Origin: Fulvivirga ligni
GTDB lineage: Bacteria; Bacteroidota; Bacteroidia; Cytophagales; Cyclobacteriaceae
Length of the DNA: 64,000 bases
Assembly (NCBI RefSeq): GCF_021389935.1
Contig: NZ_CP089979.1
Coordinates: forward strand, 3,143,001-3,207,000
Direction: 5' to 3'
Under the pieces are notes generated by a model that worked only from the letters and a program-made list of their open reading frames with translations, was not told the DNA's origin and did no database searches. Position 1 is the first letter of the stretch. Every line of letters starts with the position of its first letter. Below, in pieces: positions 1 to 11,798 of the stretch. The position numbers and the translations under genes were made by a program.

Positions 1-2713
1 TCGCATATAATGACATGGGTAACTGAGTAAAATAGCTTTTCTCAGCTCTACCTATCTCACCTGTAGTGCTAAAACCTTCTGCGGTAATCTTAAAACTGCT
101 CACCTCATCATTGTTGTAAAATGATACTTCAGCTTCACCTTTTGTATTGGTAATAATGTTGGGGTTCCAGTAAATGGTGCTTCTGAAATCACTTCTTTCT
201 TCTTCTTTTGATGGGGGCGCTACATAAAACTCCCTTGAAGCGGAGAATTTTTTAGGTCCTATGCTGATATGATTGTAAACGGCCTTTTTCTTTTCTGACT
301 TCAGGTTATAGTATGGGGTGGACTTCAATGTTATGAGAAGTGCCCCATTGGCTCCACGGCTACCATAAAGAGCTGAGGCCATTTGCGGACTCAATATCTC
401 AACGCTCTGAATATCAGTGCTATTGATAAAGCTGCTATTAAGAAAATTTTGATTTGCACTAGAAGCCAATGGATGCCCATTAATAACATAAAGTGGCTCT
501 GTTTCTCCAGAAATTGAGCCTACTCCTCTAATTCTTATATTCGGGGTGGGCATTGGTTCCTGCCTGGTTATCTGAACACCGGCTACCTGACCTTGCAGCG
601 CCTGGGCTACATTGGTGATTTCAGGGTTAGTATAATTTACTACAGATACAGACCCCGTTAAACTGGATTTTGTCACTGTCGCATATCCAGTAACTACCAC
701 CTCGCTAAGCTGCTGTACATCAGAAGATAAACTAATATCTAATTGGTCAGATTGAGGTGTACCCACTACCTTATTCCTTTTTTTAGATTCTGGGGTTAAG
801 ATTTCTCTATCTTCATAGTCAAATTGGAAAGAGCTATTATCTGATGAGCCAAAATCATTGTTCTCTTGCTCATCTAATATTATCTTATTGGGCTGCTTGG
901 TAAGGAGCATTTTTCTTACCGTAGCATCAGCATTCTTAAAAAGAAAGTGGCCTTCCGTGGTAGTAGTAACATTGATGATTCGATATGCGTTGCCCAGCTC
1001 CATAAGCGTTACCTCTCCATGGATAGGTTTGTCATGTTTATCCACAATCCTACCTGCAACATTCTTCGCTTTTTCAGGGATATAAGTGATGCTTTTATTA
1101 GGATTTTGAACCTCGGCCCACTTGAACCTTCTCCAGCCCTGTGTGAGTAAGAGGTAGTCCATGGCTTCCGTTGCTTTTGGTTCATCGGGGTCAAAATAGA
1201 AAGAGGGCTCCTGTATTTCTCCCTTTAGTTCTGAAGATAATAACAGTGACGAAAGGATGTTATCCTGCTTATCATCTGCAAAGGTCAGCAGCTTGTCGTC
1301 TACCACGGCTAACGAAAGCTTTCCCTGCACAGGCTGGTTGTCACTATCCAATGTTCTGATTTTGAGCTTAACTTTCTCCCGAGGCTGATAGTCATCATGA
1401 TTGGTTTCCAGTTGTATTTTAAGGGTTTTGTGAGGGTTGATGAATACCAGGCGTTCGCACTGCTCCAGGTGTTTTTCATTAAACAGTGTGAATACTGCTA
1501 TGCCTGCAGGAAAGTCTTCCGTGTTTACTTTTATACTATTTGAGCCAGCGGATAAGCTGATCATTTCTGAATAGTATAAAGCGCCATGTGCCTGACCTAC
1601 CAAATATCCCTGGGTTTTGTCGGGAGAATAAATCTCCCACTGCAGCTGAGTATCATCATGATTTTTCAATTGCAGCGTGTACCCACCTGATTTGGTTGTT
1701 GGTAATGGTAAATGATCTTCATTACCACTTGGTGAGCTGATTTTAGCAAAGTATTGCTTTCCCGCTCTAGGAGTGAACTCAAAAGCGCCCATTCCCATAT
1801 GAAAGCTTTGGAAACTAGTAACTAAAAGCCCATCATTATCAATGATTTCACCACTTATATCAGCTCCTTTATTCATTTCATTTAAAGCCTTGAAGCCCAT
1901 CTTAGTCGGTTGATTGACTACCATGTCACCACCTTCCGGAAAGAACTGAACTGTCACCTTATTCAAAACAATGGGGATAGATCTTGAAATAGATTCTTCA
2001 ATTCCTTCAGTGCGAACTATGGCATTAAAAAGACCGTCATTACTTGATAGACCATCAGGCAGCTGGAAGGTGATATTGGCTTCCCCATCCTGGTCAGTAT
2101 AAGCGGTAGAATCCAGATGCTTACTTCCATTGAGTGAGATGGTGTATTTTATCTCAGCGTTTGATACTTTTTCATTCTTTAGGTTAGAAACTTTAAGTTC
2201 TGCTCTCACCATATCACCAGGTCCATAGGCTTCTTTTTCAAAGTCGAGCTTGAGCAGTAGTCTGGGAGTAATTATATGTTGAACTTGTAACTTCTTGCTG
2301 AAGACCATCTCTTCGCCGAAGTTTTTCATCCACTTGGTGTAGGCTTTCAAGGTGTATATGCCGCCCGGAGCCTGGTCAGAAAGCTCAAAATCACCTTTGC
2401 TTGTTCCTGACTGAATAAGAAGTTTTGAGGTATTTACCACGGTACCACGAGCATCAATAAGCTCTACATAGAGCACTTCACTTGTGGTGCTCGGCTTATG
2501 GTCTGTGCTGTTGAGAATAAAGGCATTATACCAGATAGATTCTCCAGGTTTGTAGAAAGGCTTATCGGTCTGCAGGTATATCTTTTCTTCAGGATATTGC
2601 TGATTGTAGAGATGTAATTGCTTTTTAAGATCATCCAGGAATCCATCTTTTATGAAGATGAAGGACGAAAAACAAAGTAAGCTGATGATGGATATTAGTA
2701 ATGTCTTTTTCAT
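1..2713 (-). CDS. MG2/macroglobulin-like protein with TonB receptor plug domain (3' end outside window)
   Basis: Open from an ATG at 2713 to the left edge, about 904 residues with no stop, so partial. N-terminal signal-like segment (MKKTLLISIISLLCF), then macroglobulin-type beta domains (KIYLQTDKPFYKPGESIWYN is the typical MG2 opening), a carboxypeptidase-regulatory-like domain near residue 555, and from about residue 665 a TonB plug domain: LSEVVVTGYATV, then a plug body ending in ALYGSRGANGALLITLKS. It returns to macroglobulin-like sequence after the plug. Such proteins are known in Bacteroidetes, but their job is unclear; envelope location is inferred. It starts 5 nt after the stop of the upstream SusC-like gene, which has a barrel but no plug, so the two may act together. 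Confident in domains, not in function. Confidence 0.85.
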   Translation of the reverse strand, partial: MKKTLLISIISLLCFSSFIFIKDGFLDDLKKQLHLYNQQYPEEKIYLQTDKPFYKPGESIWYNAFILNSTDHKPSTTSEVLYVELIDARGTVVNTSKLLIQSGTSKGDFELSDQAPGGIYTLKAYTKWMKNFGEEMVFSKKLQVQHIITPRLLLKLDFEKEAYGPGDMVRAELKVSNLKNEKVSNAEIKYTISLNGSKHLDSTAYTDQDGEANITFQLPDGLSSNDGLFNAIVRTEGIEESISRSIPIVLNKVTVQFFPEGGDMVVNQPTKMGFKALNEMNKGADISGEIIDNDGLLVTSFQSFHMGMGAFEFTPRAGKQYFAKISSPSGNEDHLPLPTTKSGGYTLQLKNHDDTQLQWEIYSPDKTQGYLVGQAHGALYYSEMISLSAGSNSIKVNTEDFPAGIAVFTLFNEKHLEQCERLVFINPHKTLKIQLETNHDDYQPREKVKLKIRTLDSDNQPVQGKLSLAVVDDKLLTFADDKQDNILSSLLLSSELKGEIQEPSFYFDPDEPKATEAMDYLLLTQGWRRFKWAEVQNPNKSITYIPEKAKNVAGRIVDKHDKPIHGEVTLMELGNAYRIINVTTTTEGHFLFKNADATVRKMLLTKQPNKIILDEQENNDFGSSDNSSFQFDYEDREILTPESKKRNKVVGTPQSDQLDISLSSDVQQLSEVVVTGYATVTKSSLTGSVSVVNYTNPEITNVAQALQGQVAGVQITRQEPMPTPNIRIRGVGSISGETEPLYVINGHPLASSANQNFLNSSFINSTDIQSVEILSPQMASALYGSRGANGALLITLKSTPYYNLKSEKKKAVYNHISIGPKKFSASREFYVAPPSKEEERSDFRSTIYWNPNIITNTKGEAEVSFYNNDEVSSFKITAEGFSTTGEIGRAEKSYFTQLPMSLYA

Positions 2714-2718
2714 GAGAA

Positions 2719-5544
2719 TTAAAGGTTAGCCGTGATTTTCAAGTGATATGATCTGGTAGGAGGTGCGTTAAATACATCCAAACCAGCAGTTTGTCCATAC
2801 AAATGAGATTGTGGATCAGAACCTTTATATGGAGCAAAAAGCAACAGGTTATGCCCGGTCAGGTGTAATTCGAGTCTTTTAATGAAAGAAGAATGATTAT
2901 TAAAGGCTCTGTATGTAAATTGAAGAGAGCTTAAGCGCAAGGATGAGGCATCTTCTATATATGATTCTCCTACGCCGTCCCAGCCGTATCTCACCCAACG
3001 GTTTTCAGTTACTGGTAATTCGGGATTTGAAAAATTGACTGGTGTAATATTCTTAGAGCCATCCTCAGTGGCACCAGGAAATATGTAATTGCTTGTATTT
3101 CTGTCGTTACCACTAGTTTCTGACCTTCCCAGATAATCAAGAATAGCTTTTGTCCCATTGTATATATCTCCACCTTTACTCCATTCCCAAACCATAGAGC
3201 CGCTAAATTTGCCATAAGTGGCTGTAGTAGACCAACCTAAAATCCAGTCGGGTAGGGGATTACCTATTTTTTTGATTTGCTGATTTTCAATAGGAAAGCC
3301 ATCATTGTTAATGAGTATTTCTCCATTATCATTTCTTAAGTAAGATGTGCCATAAATAGCTCCCAGCTGTTCTACTTCGGCTATCACAGATTGCACAGTT
3401 TTAAAACCACCTATGGGAATAGGTTTGTTGTCATAGACTTTTTTGGCAATAGTATTAAATGTGCTCCAATGCAATGTAGAACTCCAATCACCGCCGGCAA
3501 AGTAGCCAAAATAACCCAGGCTTGTATTTATACCCTTGTTAAGTAAATCAGCCACATTTTGGAGTTGGAAGTTGTCATTGCTATAGACCGGTGCTAAATA
3601 GTCTTTGGTCATATTTTGAAAGTAATCAAATGAAAAACTTATACCTCTCAGATAGAGTTGAGTCCCTGCTTCAAAGTTATGATGCCGCTGCGGCCTGGTA
3701 GAACTATCAAAAAACAGCTCTGAAGATTCATAGTAATGATTATAGTTTTGCAGCTCTAATATAGTAGACTGGTGGGCCCAACTTTGATAGACTAACGGCG
3801 ATTCAGATACGTTTTGGTTATAGCTGCCGTAGAGGCTCAAATTATGGATTGAACCCAGATATAGTAACTCATTTAGTTTTATTTTAACAGAGGCCTGTGG
3901 CAACCAGAGTTCTCTTCCTGTGAGCGTGTTAGAAAAGTATAGGTTGTTACCCGCTTTTATATAGATTCCCTCATTACTATTTTCATAACTTAACTGTGCC
4001 CCAGGCTCGTGTGCTATTCTGTCTATTGATTGGTTCATGAAGGCCAGGGAATCAGCAGATTCGCCTTGAAAAATGGAGGATGACAATCCATACCCGTCAG
4101 TTCTATGGATGTCAGAGTTCCAATACTCATTGATATAGCTTAATCTGAGCTTGAGTGTGTTCCCATATTTTTTAATGAAATCATAGTAAGGTGATACATT
4201 CAGGTAAGAATAGGCCTGAGATGATTTTCTATTGGTAAATCGACCTTCGGTAAAAGAAGCATAGCCTAACGGTATTCCATAAGTCCTTTTTTCCGATTGA
4301 ACGTCGAGGTTGACTTTAGCACTGACACCAAATTTTTTATCGTTAAAGCTGTAGCTTAATGAGCTTAATGTGCGGTTAATTTTCTCATTATCAGGTAATT
4401 GGTTGACGATTCCGTAAGGATTATCAACAAGGCCAGGAGCATGGTTGCGGAGCCGACCAATCTCAGTAAGGTAGCTTTCATGATGATCTTCTGGGTTATT
4501 AAGGCCGTTGGCATTGTCAAAAGTTACAGGTGTTCTATATATACTTCCTATGATATTACTCCAGTTGGATCCCCGCTGTAGCAGCTTGCCTTCAGAATGA
4601 CTATAATGAAAGTCAGCGGAAAAGTGAGATTTCTTAGTCGATGCATCACTAATGCCTGTAGAGAATTGATAGGTCTGATTGCTATTATTCGGTAAGATTC
4701 CAGATTTAGTTTCCTGGCTTGCTTTAATGTCAAGTATACCCCCTAAAAAGGCTGGCAGGGAAAGACTTACATCATTCTTTAATGATACAGCATTTTTAAA
4801 GATCGAAGTAGGATCATACTTTCCAGCAGGTATGCCGTTGCCAGAGCCGCTTTTAACCAGTCTGCCCTTAGTATCATAGGCGTAGTTGCTGCCATCATAC
4901 TCAAGGGCTTGTACGGCTGGCCCCCAGGAGAATATCTCACCCTGATCAGCCCCACGCCAGACATACTCGCCGTTTTCTGGCCTGCCTTGTGCATAGTTAT
5001 TTTGCAGATCGGGTAGCCTGAAAACACGGCTTAATGAAAAGCTGCTGGAGAAGTTCAGTACGTATCCACTTCTTTTAAAGGGGTCTTTGTAATTTTTCAC
5101 TACAAAATGGTCACCATTGCGTTCTATATTTTTAATAATGGAAGGATCAAGCCGGTTAGATGTGTAATATGTAGGTGTATTCTCATCTAAAACCGCCGTT
5201 CCGGGCGATGAGGCGCTGGTAGTATCCATGTAAAAGGAGGGTGGCAATGGCTCTAAATGGTGTTCACGATCGCGTTTCTTAGCCATGGGGTACCCAGTGA
5301 CTATTACTTCTTTTGTAGCCATCCCTACAAAAGAGAAAACCAGTGTAGATCCGATAGGAGCAGTGATAGTGTAATAACCATTAATATCAGTTACAGTGCC
5401 CGTATTGGTTCCTTTTATGACTATGCTAATGCCAGGTAATGGCTCTCCATCATCATCAGTAAGCTGACCAGAAATAGTTCTTTCCTGGGCCAGTGCTGAG
5501 ATGCAGATGAAAGATATGATTAGAGTAGTAAATATTGTTTTCAT
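2719..5544 (-). CDS. SusC/RagA-like outer-membrane barrel lacking a plug domain
   Basis: 941 residues. Signal peptide (MKTIFTTLIISFICISALAQ), a carboxypeptidase-regulatory-like domain (RTISGQLTDDDGEPLPGISI, residues about 23-85), then a short linker containing EVIVTGYP, and from about residue 160 the start of a SusC-type barrel (YVLNFSSSFSLSRVFRLPDL; NAVSLKNDVSLSLPA). The ~110-residue plug normally found between these parts (ending in LYGSRGANGVVLITTK) is missing; only a ~70-residue linker is there. The next gene, 5 nt downstream, contains exactly such a plug. The C-terminus ends in an aromatic/hydrophobic strand (RSYHLKITANL), as expected for a barrel. Probably an outer-membrane transporter or a degenerate relative; substrate unknown. 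Confidence 0.85.
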   Translation of the reverse strand: MKTIFTTLIISFICISALAQERTISGQLTDDDGEPLPGISIVIKGTNTGTVTDINGYYTITAPIGSTLVFSFVGMATKEVIVTGYPMAKKRDREHHLEPLPPSFYMDTTSASSPGTAVLDENTPTYYTSNRLDPSIIKNIERNGDHFVVKNYKDPFKRSGYVLNFSSSFSLSRVFRLPDLQNNYAQGRPENGEYVWRGADQGEIFSWGPAVQALEYDGSNYAYDTKGRLVKSGSGNGIPAGKYDPTSIFKNAVSLKNDVSLSLPAFLGGILDIKASQETKSGILPNNSNQTYQFSTGISDASTKKSHFSADFHYSHSEGKLLQRGSNWSNIIGSIYRTPVTFDNANGLNNPEDHHESYLTEIGRLRNHAPGLVDNPYGIVNQLPDNEKINRTLSSLSYSFNDKKFGVSAKVNLDVQSEKRTYGIPLGYASFTEGRFTNRKSSQAYSYLNVSPYYDFIKKYGNTLKLRLSYINEYWNSDIHRTDGYGLSSSIFQGESADSLAFMNQSIDRIAHEPGAQLSYENSNEGIYIKAGNNLYFSNTLTGRELWLPQASVKIKLNELLYLGSIHNLSLYGSYNQNVSESPLVYQSWAHQSTILELQNYNHYYESSELFFDSSTRPQRHHNFEAGTQLYLRGISFSFDYFQNMTKDYLAPVYSNDNFQLQNVADLLNKGINTSLGYFGYFAGGDWSSTLHWSTFNTIAKKVYDNKPIPIGGFKTVQSVIAEVEQLGAIYGTSYLRNDNGEILINNDGFPIENQQIKKIGNPLPDWILGWSTTATYGKFSGSMVWEWSKGGDIYNGTKAILDYLGRSETSGNDRNTSNYIFPGATEDGSKNITPVNFSNPELPVTENRWVRYGWDGVGESYIEDASSLRLSSLQFTYRAFNNHSSFIKRLELHLTGHNLLLFAPYKGSDPQSHLYGQTAGLDVFNAPPTRSYHLKITANL

Positions 5545-5694
5545 AGGCCGTGTTAATGTGTTCTACACTTATGATGCAGCGGCTATGAGGATTCCATAAA
5601 TTAATTTTGATTATTGCATTCAGGTTACAAATTATCGGTATCAATCATTCATGATAAATTGAAACATTCCAATAATTTAAATATCATCTGACGT

Positions 5695-6141
5695 ATGGAA
5701 GGTATACTTGATAGTTCACTTCATGAATCACACGGCTCTCATGGAGAAGAATATGTGAAAATTCATTTGGCCAGTACTGGTAAGAGGTTGGCTAATTATA
5801 TTATAGATATCGTGATAAGCTATATCATATTGATTTTAGCTCTATTTATTTCTGATGCGATATCTATTTACGGAGGCCGTCAGGAGCTTATAATGTTTTT
5901 CTTGGTTTTTATGATCCCTGCTTACTATGTAACGATGGAAGCTACATTAGGAAAAACCGTAGGAAAATTCATAACTAGAACTAAGGTAGTAACAGTTGAC
6001 GGAGCGAAGCCCTCATTCGGACAGATACTAGGACGAACAGTCTCTAGAATAATACCTTTTGAGCGTTTTTCTTTTTTTGGTTCTGAGCCTGTAGGCTGGC
6101 ATGATTCATTACCTGGTACCAGAGTAATTGATGATAAATAA
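5695..6141 (+). CDS. RDD family membrane protein
   Basis: 148 residues. The RLANYIIDIVISYIILILAL segment is the RDD-type first helix (Arg-x-x-x-x-x-Asp), followed by a second hydrophobic segment (LIMFFLVFMIPAYYVTME) and the conserved GKTVGKFITRTKVV stretch, then GQILGRTVSRIIPFERFSFF. RDD proteins are integral membrane proteins, some linked to ion transport; no specific role can be assigned here. It is monocistronic, divergent from the SusC-like gene and followed by an inverted-repeat element that could end transcription. Confidence 0.85.
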   Translation: MEGILDSSLHESHGSHGEEYVKIHLASTGKRLANYIIDIVISYIILILALFISDAISIYGGRQELIMFFLVFMIPAYYVTMEATLGKTVGKFITRTKVVTVDGAKPSFGQILGRTVSRIIPFERFSFFGSEPVGWHDSLPGTRVIDDK

Positions 6142-6148
6142 TTAACTC

Positions 6149-6294
6149 ATAAAAAAGCGGCTGTCTCAAAAGTAATTTTTAAGTCAGATTGAGGCTCTCG
6201 AAATCTTTATTATTTTGAATACAGAAACATTTCGAGCACCTCAATGTGACCTACAATAATCACGTAACTACTCTTGAGACAGCCGCTTTTTTAT
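6149..6294. repeat. MITE-like nested inverted-repeat element / bidirectional terminator
   Basis: Ends are a perfect 21-bp inverted repeat (6149-6169 and 6274-6294, core GCGGCTGTCTCAA). Inside lies a second inverted repeat (6188-6204 with 6229-6245, 15 of 17 matching, ATTGAGG...CTCGAAAT). The outer arms start and end in A/T runs, so the element can act as a terminator in both directions for the convergent RDD and dapA genes. It contains no ORF. Confidence 0.7.
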
Positions 6295-6311
6295 TAAATA
6301 TCTATCTGATT

Positions 6312-7199
6312 TTAGGCTGTGACAGCCTGCATTTCATTGAGCTTCTTAATAATACTCGCTTGTAATGATTGGGAAGCGGGTAGGAGAGGAAGTCTCACAT
6401 TATTGCCGCAAATTCCCATTTCAGCAAGCACTTGTTTTACCCCTACAGGATTGCTTTCAGCATACATTAGTGGATTAATGTCTAAAAGTTTAAATGCTTC
6501 TCTACTGGCTTTACCGAAATCACCTTCTAATACTGCTTCTTTCATTTTATAGAAGATATGTCCGAAGGCATTGGCTAATACAGAGATAACACCCACAGCC
6601 CCAATAGAGTACAAAGGAACGGTAAGCATGTCATCTCCAGAAATAAGCATGAAGTCTTCAGGCTTATACTTGCTGATGGTTAAGGCTTGCTCCATATTAC
6701 CACTTGCTTCCTTTACACCAATGATGTTCGGGTGCTCAGCGAGTCTTAAAGTAGTTTCTGCAGTAATGTTAGAAGCCGTTCTGCCGGGCACGTTATAAAG
6801 TATTACCGGTACCGGGCATTCATCAGCTATTCTGGTGTAGTGCTGAAATATGCCTTCCTGTGAAGGCTTGTTGTAGTACGGACTCACAGAAAGTATAGCT
6901 TCCACACCGCTGAGATCAGTTTCTCGGGCTATTTTAACAGTGGCCTTTGAATCATTCACACCAATGCCGTAGACAATGGGTAAATCACTTTCATTATTGG
7001 CTTTAGTGAATTCTAGTATCTCAGCTTTATCAGCCAATGAAATAGTAGAGCCTTCACCGGTGGTTCCAAGTACCACATAATAGTCTACACCCTGCTTGGC
7101 GGTGTAGTTCAATAGATTTTTATAGCCGTTAAAATCTATATTTTCATCGTTGTCAAAAGGTGTAACCAGGGCTACACCTGTTCCATATAATCTAGACAT
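6312..7199 (-). CDS. dapA: 4-hydroxy-tetrahydrodipicolinate synthase
   Basis: 295 residues, full length for the family. Condenses pyruvate with aspartate semialdehyde, the first committed step of the diaminopimelate/lysine pathway in the cytoplasm. The family landmarks are present: GTTGEGSTIS (residues about 46-55), YYNKPSQEGIFQHY with the catalytic tyrosine region, YNVPGRTASNI, and the Schiff-base lysine in GVKEASGN. First gene downstream of a small DUF6913-like gene and ligA, with only 5 nt between dapA and the former, so likely cotranscribed. Confidence 0.97.
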   Translation of the reverse strand: MSRLYGTGVALVTPFDNDENIDFNGYKNLLNYTAKQGVDYYVVLGTTGEGSTISLADKAEILEFTKANNESDLPIVYGIGVNDSKATVKIARETDLSGVEAILSVSPYYNKPSQEGIFQHYTRIADECPVPVILYNVPGRTASNITAETTLRLAEHPNIIGVKEASGNMEQALTISKYKPEDFMLISGDDMLTVPLYSIGAVGVISVLANAFGHIFYKMKEAVLEGDFGKASREAFKLLDINPLMYAESNPVGVKQVLAEMGICGNNVRLPLLPASQSLQASIIKKLNEMQAVTA

Positions 7200-7204
7200 A
7201 ATCT

Positions 7205-7717
7205 TTAATTCAAAATCTTGGTGTACTTATACATCTCATCCGCTAATCCCTTCACATTGCTGTCATGAGTATTGATCATCAATTCAAAAAATGAATCACC
7301 CTTCTCATTATATTTTCCAACACGGCATTTGGCTTTACTCATAGCCAATATATTTTGTGTTAGGTCATTGGTCTCTATATCCAGATAAAACAAATAATCG
7401 AACGTTTTGTCTACAAAGCTTTGTACTTGATCTGAAGTAAAGCTGCCCCAAAAGTTCACATCATTATTGGTGAAAAAGTCAAATAGAAATTCGAAATTCT
7501 CCTGATCCTTAGGTAGATAAGCCAGCACTTTTACCTGCTTGCCATCTTTTTCCAATATCTTTTTAAATTCCTTTACTATTTGATGTTTTTGCTTTCCGTC
7601 TATACTGAATAATATACCGATACTCTCAGCATCTTTATAATCTGTGCTTATGCGCTTAGCATTGTTCTTTTTAATGAACGAGCGTGTTTTATATGAGAGC
7701 ATTTTTTTGTTTAACAT
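7205..7717 (-). CDS. Conserved protein of the DUF6913 type
   Basis: 170 residues, no signal peptide or membrane helix. Begins with a basic segment (MLSYKTRSFIKKNNAKR), followed by GILFSIDGKQKHQIVKEFKKILEKDGKQVKVLAYLP and a C-terminal part with FDYLFYLDIETNDLTQNILAMSKAKCRVG. Small proteins like this are typically found beside dapA or ligA in Bacteroidetes; their role is unknown to me. It lies 2 nt from ligA upstream and 5 nt from dapA downstream, so it is very probably part of one transcript. Confidence 0.75.
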   Translation of the reverse strand: MLNKKMLSYKTRSFIKKNNAKRISTDYKDAESIGILFSIDGKQKHQIVKEFKKILEKDGKQVKVLAYLPKDQENFEFLFDFFTNNDVNFWGSFTSDQVQSFVDKTFDYLFYLDIETNDLTQNILAMSKAKCRVGKYNEKGDSFFELMINTHDSNVKGLADEMYKYTKILN

Positions 7718-7719
7718 AT

Positions 7720-9735
<2,016 letters not shown>

Positions 9736-9770
9736 TTATGAAATGAGCGCAAAAATACTCAATCTCTATA

Positions 9771-9809
9771 AAAAAAAGAAAGATGAACTCCCGGGGGAAT
9801 TCATCTTTC
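9771..9809 (-). terminator. Rho-independent terminator of the M1 peptidase gene
   Basis: GAAAGATGAA (9778-9787) pairs with TTCATCTTTC (9800-9809), extended by a GC-rich top, and on the minus strand the stem is followed by seven T. It sits 22 nt after the stop of the peptidase gene and before ligA. Confidence 0.85.
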
Positions 9810-9831
9810 TTCTTAAGGTTTTTTAATGCTA

Positions 9832-11709
9832 TTACTTCGTAGGATCTTCATAGGCTGTAGTAGCTCCTTTAAGCTCTACAGAGTTATTTGCCCTATCAAT
9901 ATCTGCCATTCTTTGAGTTGAGTCAATCTCAATTTTCTTAATAGCAGAAGCTTTGTTACTGATTTTTAAAGTATAAGTAGGGTAAGTCCATGGCCACGCT
10001 GCTTCTGTGATTCTTGAAGCAGATTTATCTTCCACAGCTTTTTCTCCTAACATTAATCTTAACGGAATGTAATAGATTTCAGTGCTACCATCTTCGTATT
10101 CTACATATAGATCTATAGGCATCATCATTTCGCCTACTTTCTCTAAAGTTACGTAGGTGGCATCTCCATCACCCACTACGGTTTTAATACCATAATCAAT
10201 CTGATCTGTAGTCTGACCGAATTTTTCTAAATACCAGTCAAGCTGAAGGCCTGATGTTTTTTCGATACATCTGATGAAGTCGGAAGCAGTAGGGTGCTTG
10301 AATTTCCAATCGTAGAAATATCTTTTCATACCTTTCATGAAAGTTTCCTGACCTACCACATAACTCAACTGGTGAGCAAATACGGCTCCTTTAGCATAAG
10401 AGTTAATGCTGTAAGATCTGTTGGTGTGATAATGATCCGCGTGTGTAGTAAGAGGCTCTTCATCACCACTGTTAGCCATCATGAAATAAGCTCTGTAAGA
10501 GTTCATGTGAGGATCATCAGTGCTGTTAGGATCTCTTAAGTGCTGCATAGTTACTGAAGAGGCATATGAAGTGAATCCTTCATCCATCCATGAGTACAGG
10601 CTTTCGTTAGTAGCTAAAACACCCTGATACCAGCTGTGTAGTAATTCATGTACTGCTGTTCCTAAAAGACTGTTGATATTTCTATCACCGGTAATTAAAG
10701 TAGCCATTGGGTACTCCATACCACCATCACCACCCTGGATGAATGAGTATTTCTCATATGGATATTTACCAAAGTTATCGCTGATAAAGCTCATGGCTTT
10801 TGTCATGTACTCAGGTAGTTGCTCCCAAGCATCTTTGTTATCATCATTCGCCTGATAGAAGAAGTGAAGAACTGGTCCGTTAGGTACCTGTGCTGTAGTG
10901 TGCTTGTAGTCAGGATCTGCCGCCCACACGAAATCATGCACTTTTTGAGCTTTGAAGTTCCAGGTGATAGGCTTGTCTGAAGTTTTTACTTCTACACCAG
11001 CTGCTTCATAACCATGACCAATTTTATCAGGTTCTTGTAAGTATCCAGTAGCAGCTAGTGTGTACGTAGGATCTATCTTTATTTTTACATCAAAATCTCC
11101 CCATACACCGTGAAATTCACGACCGATATAAGGATCTGTGTGCCAGCCCAGCTCATCATACTCAGCTAATTTAGGGTACCACTGACTCATTGAATAACGA
11201 ATGCCCTCAGAGCTGTCTCTACCTGATCTTCTAATCTGAATAGGTACCTGAGCTTCAAATTCCATTTTGAAAACAGCTTTCTTACCAGGAAGAATAGGCT
11301 TGGCCAGTCTTACAGTAAGTATGGTTCCGTCTACTTTGTAAGTAACATCCTTACCATCTTGTTTTAATGATTTAATGTGCTGATATCCAATCTCTTCTGG
11401 GGAAAGTTTAGAAATTCTGTCTCCAACTCTTCTGTCAGGATCAGCAATATTTAATGAGCGTACATCCATCATACTTCCAGGCTGGAAAGCATTGAAATAA
11501 AGATGGTAGTATACGTTATTTAATGTGTCTGGTGAGTTATTGTAGTAAGTGAGTTTTTGTTCACCGGTAAACTGATTGGTATTAACGTTCATGTCAATAT
11601 CCATTTCATATTCCACCTTCTGCTGCCAGTAGGTAGTAGAGCCGGATTGACTTTTACCTATCAAAGGGATAAGCAAAAAGATTAATGTCAGTTTTTTATA
11701 CATGTTCAT
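9832..11709 (-). CDS. M1 family metallopeptidase (secreted or periplasmic)
   Basis: About 625 residues from the chosen start. Zinc gluzincin motif HELLH followed 18 residues later by glutamate (HELLHSW...SWMDEGFTSYA), preceded by GGMEYP, the family's substrate-binding GxMEN-type motif. Cleaves N-terminal residues from peptides. The frame is open up to 11775, but the ATG at 11709 (or 11703) puts a signal peptide (MYKKLTLIFLLIPLIGKSQ) at the start, so the first 22 residues of the longer form are unlikely. The beta-rich N-terminal domain typical of M1 enzymes precedes the catalytic part. Monocistronic, with its own terminator. Confidence 0.9.
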   Translation of the reverse strand: MNMYKKLTLIFLLIPLIGKSQSGSTTYWQQKVEYEMDIDMNVNTNQFTGEQKLTYYNNSPDTLNNVYYHLYFNAFQPGSMMDVRSLNIADPDRRVGDRISKLSPEEIGYQHIKSLKQDGKDVTYKVDGTILTVRLAKPILPGKKAVFKMEFEAQVPIQIRRSGRDSSEGIRYSMSQWYPKLAEYDELGWHTDPYIGREFHGVWGDFDVKIKIDPTYTLAATGYLQEPDKIGHGYEAAGVEVKTSDKPITWNFKAQKVHDFVWAADPDYKHTTAQVPNGPVLHFFYQANDDNKDAWEQLPEYMTKAMSFISDNFGKYPYEKYSFIQGGDGGMEYPMATLITGDRNINSLLGTAVHELLHSWYQGVLATNESLYSWMDEGFTSYASSVTMQHLRDPNSTDDPHMNSYRAYFMMANSGDEEPLTTHADHYHTNRSYSINSYAKGAVFAHQLSYVVGQETFMKGMKRYFYDWKFKHPTASDFIRCIEKTSGLQLDWYLEKFGQTTDQIDYGIKTVVGDGDATYVTLEKVGEMMMPIDLYVEYEDGSTEIYYIPLRLMLGEKAVEDKSASRITEAAWPWTYPTYTLKISNKASAIKKIEIDSTQRMADIDRANNSVELKGATTAYEDPTK

Positions 11710-11798
11710 ATAATCTGTTATTTGTTTTTTGAATAATCTTAATGACGAAACTAAAGGTTTGAGGTTTGTAATCAAATTACATTTATAAGGACGGTAAT

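Noticed and set aside
858-1359. Several short plus-strand ORFs
   Set aside because: They lie antisense to the large macroglobulin-like gene, whose frame is open throughout.
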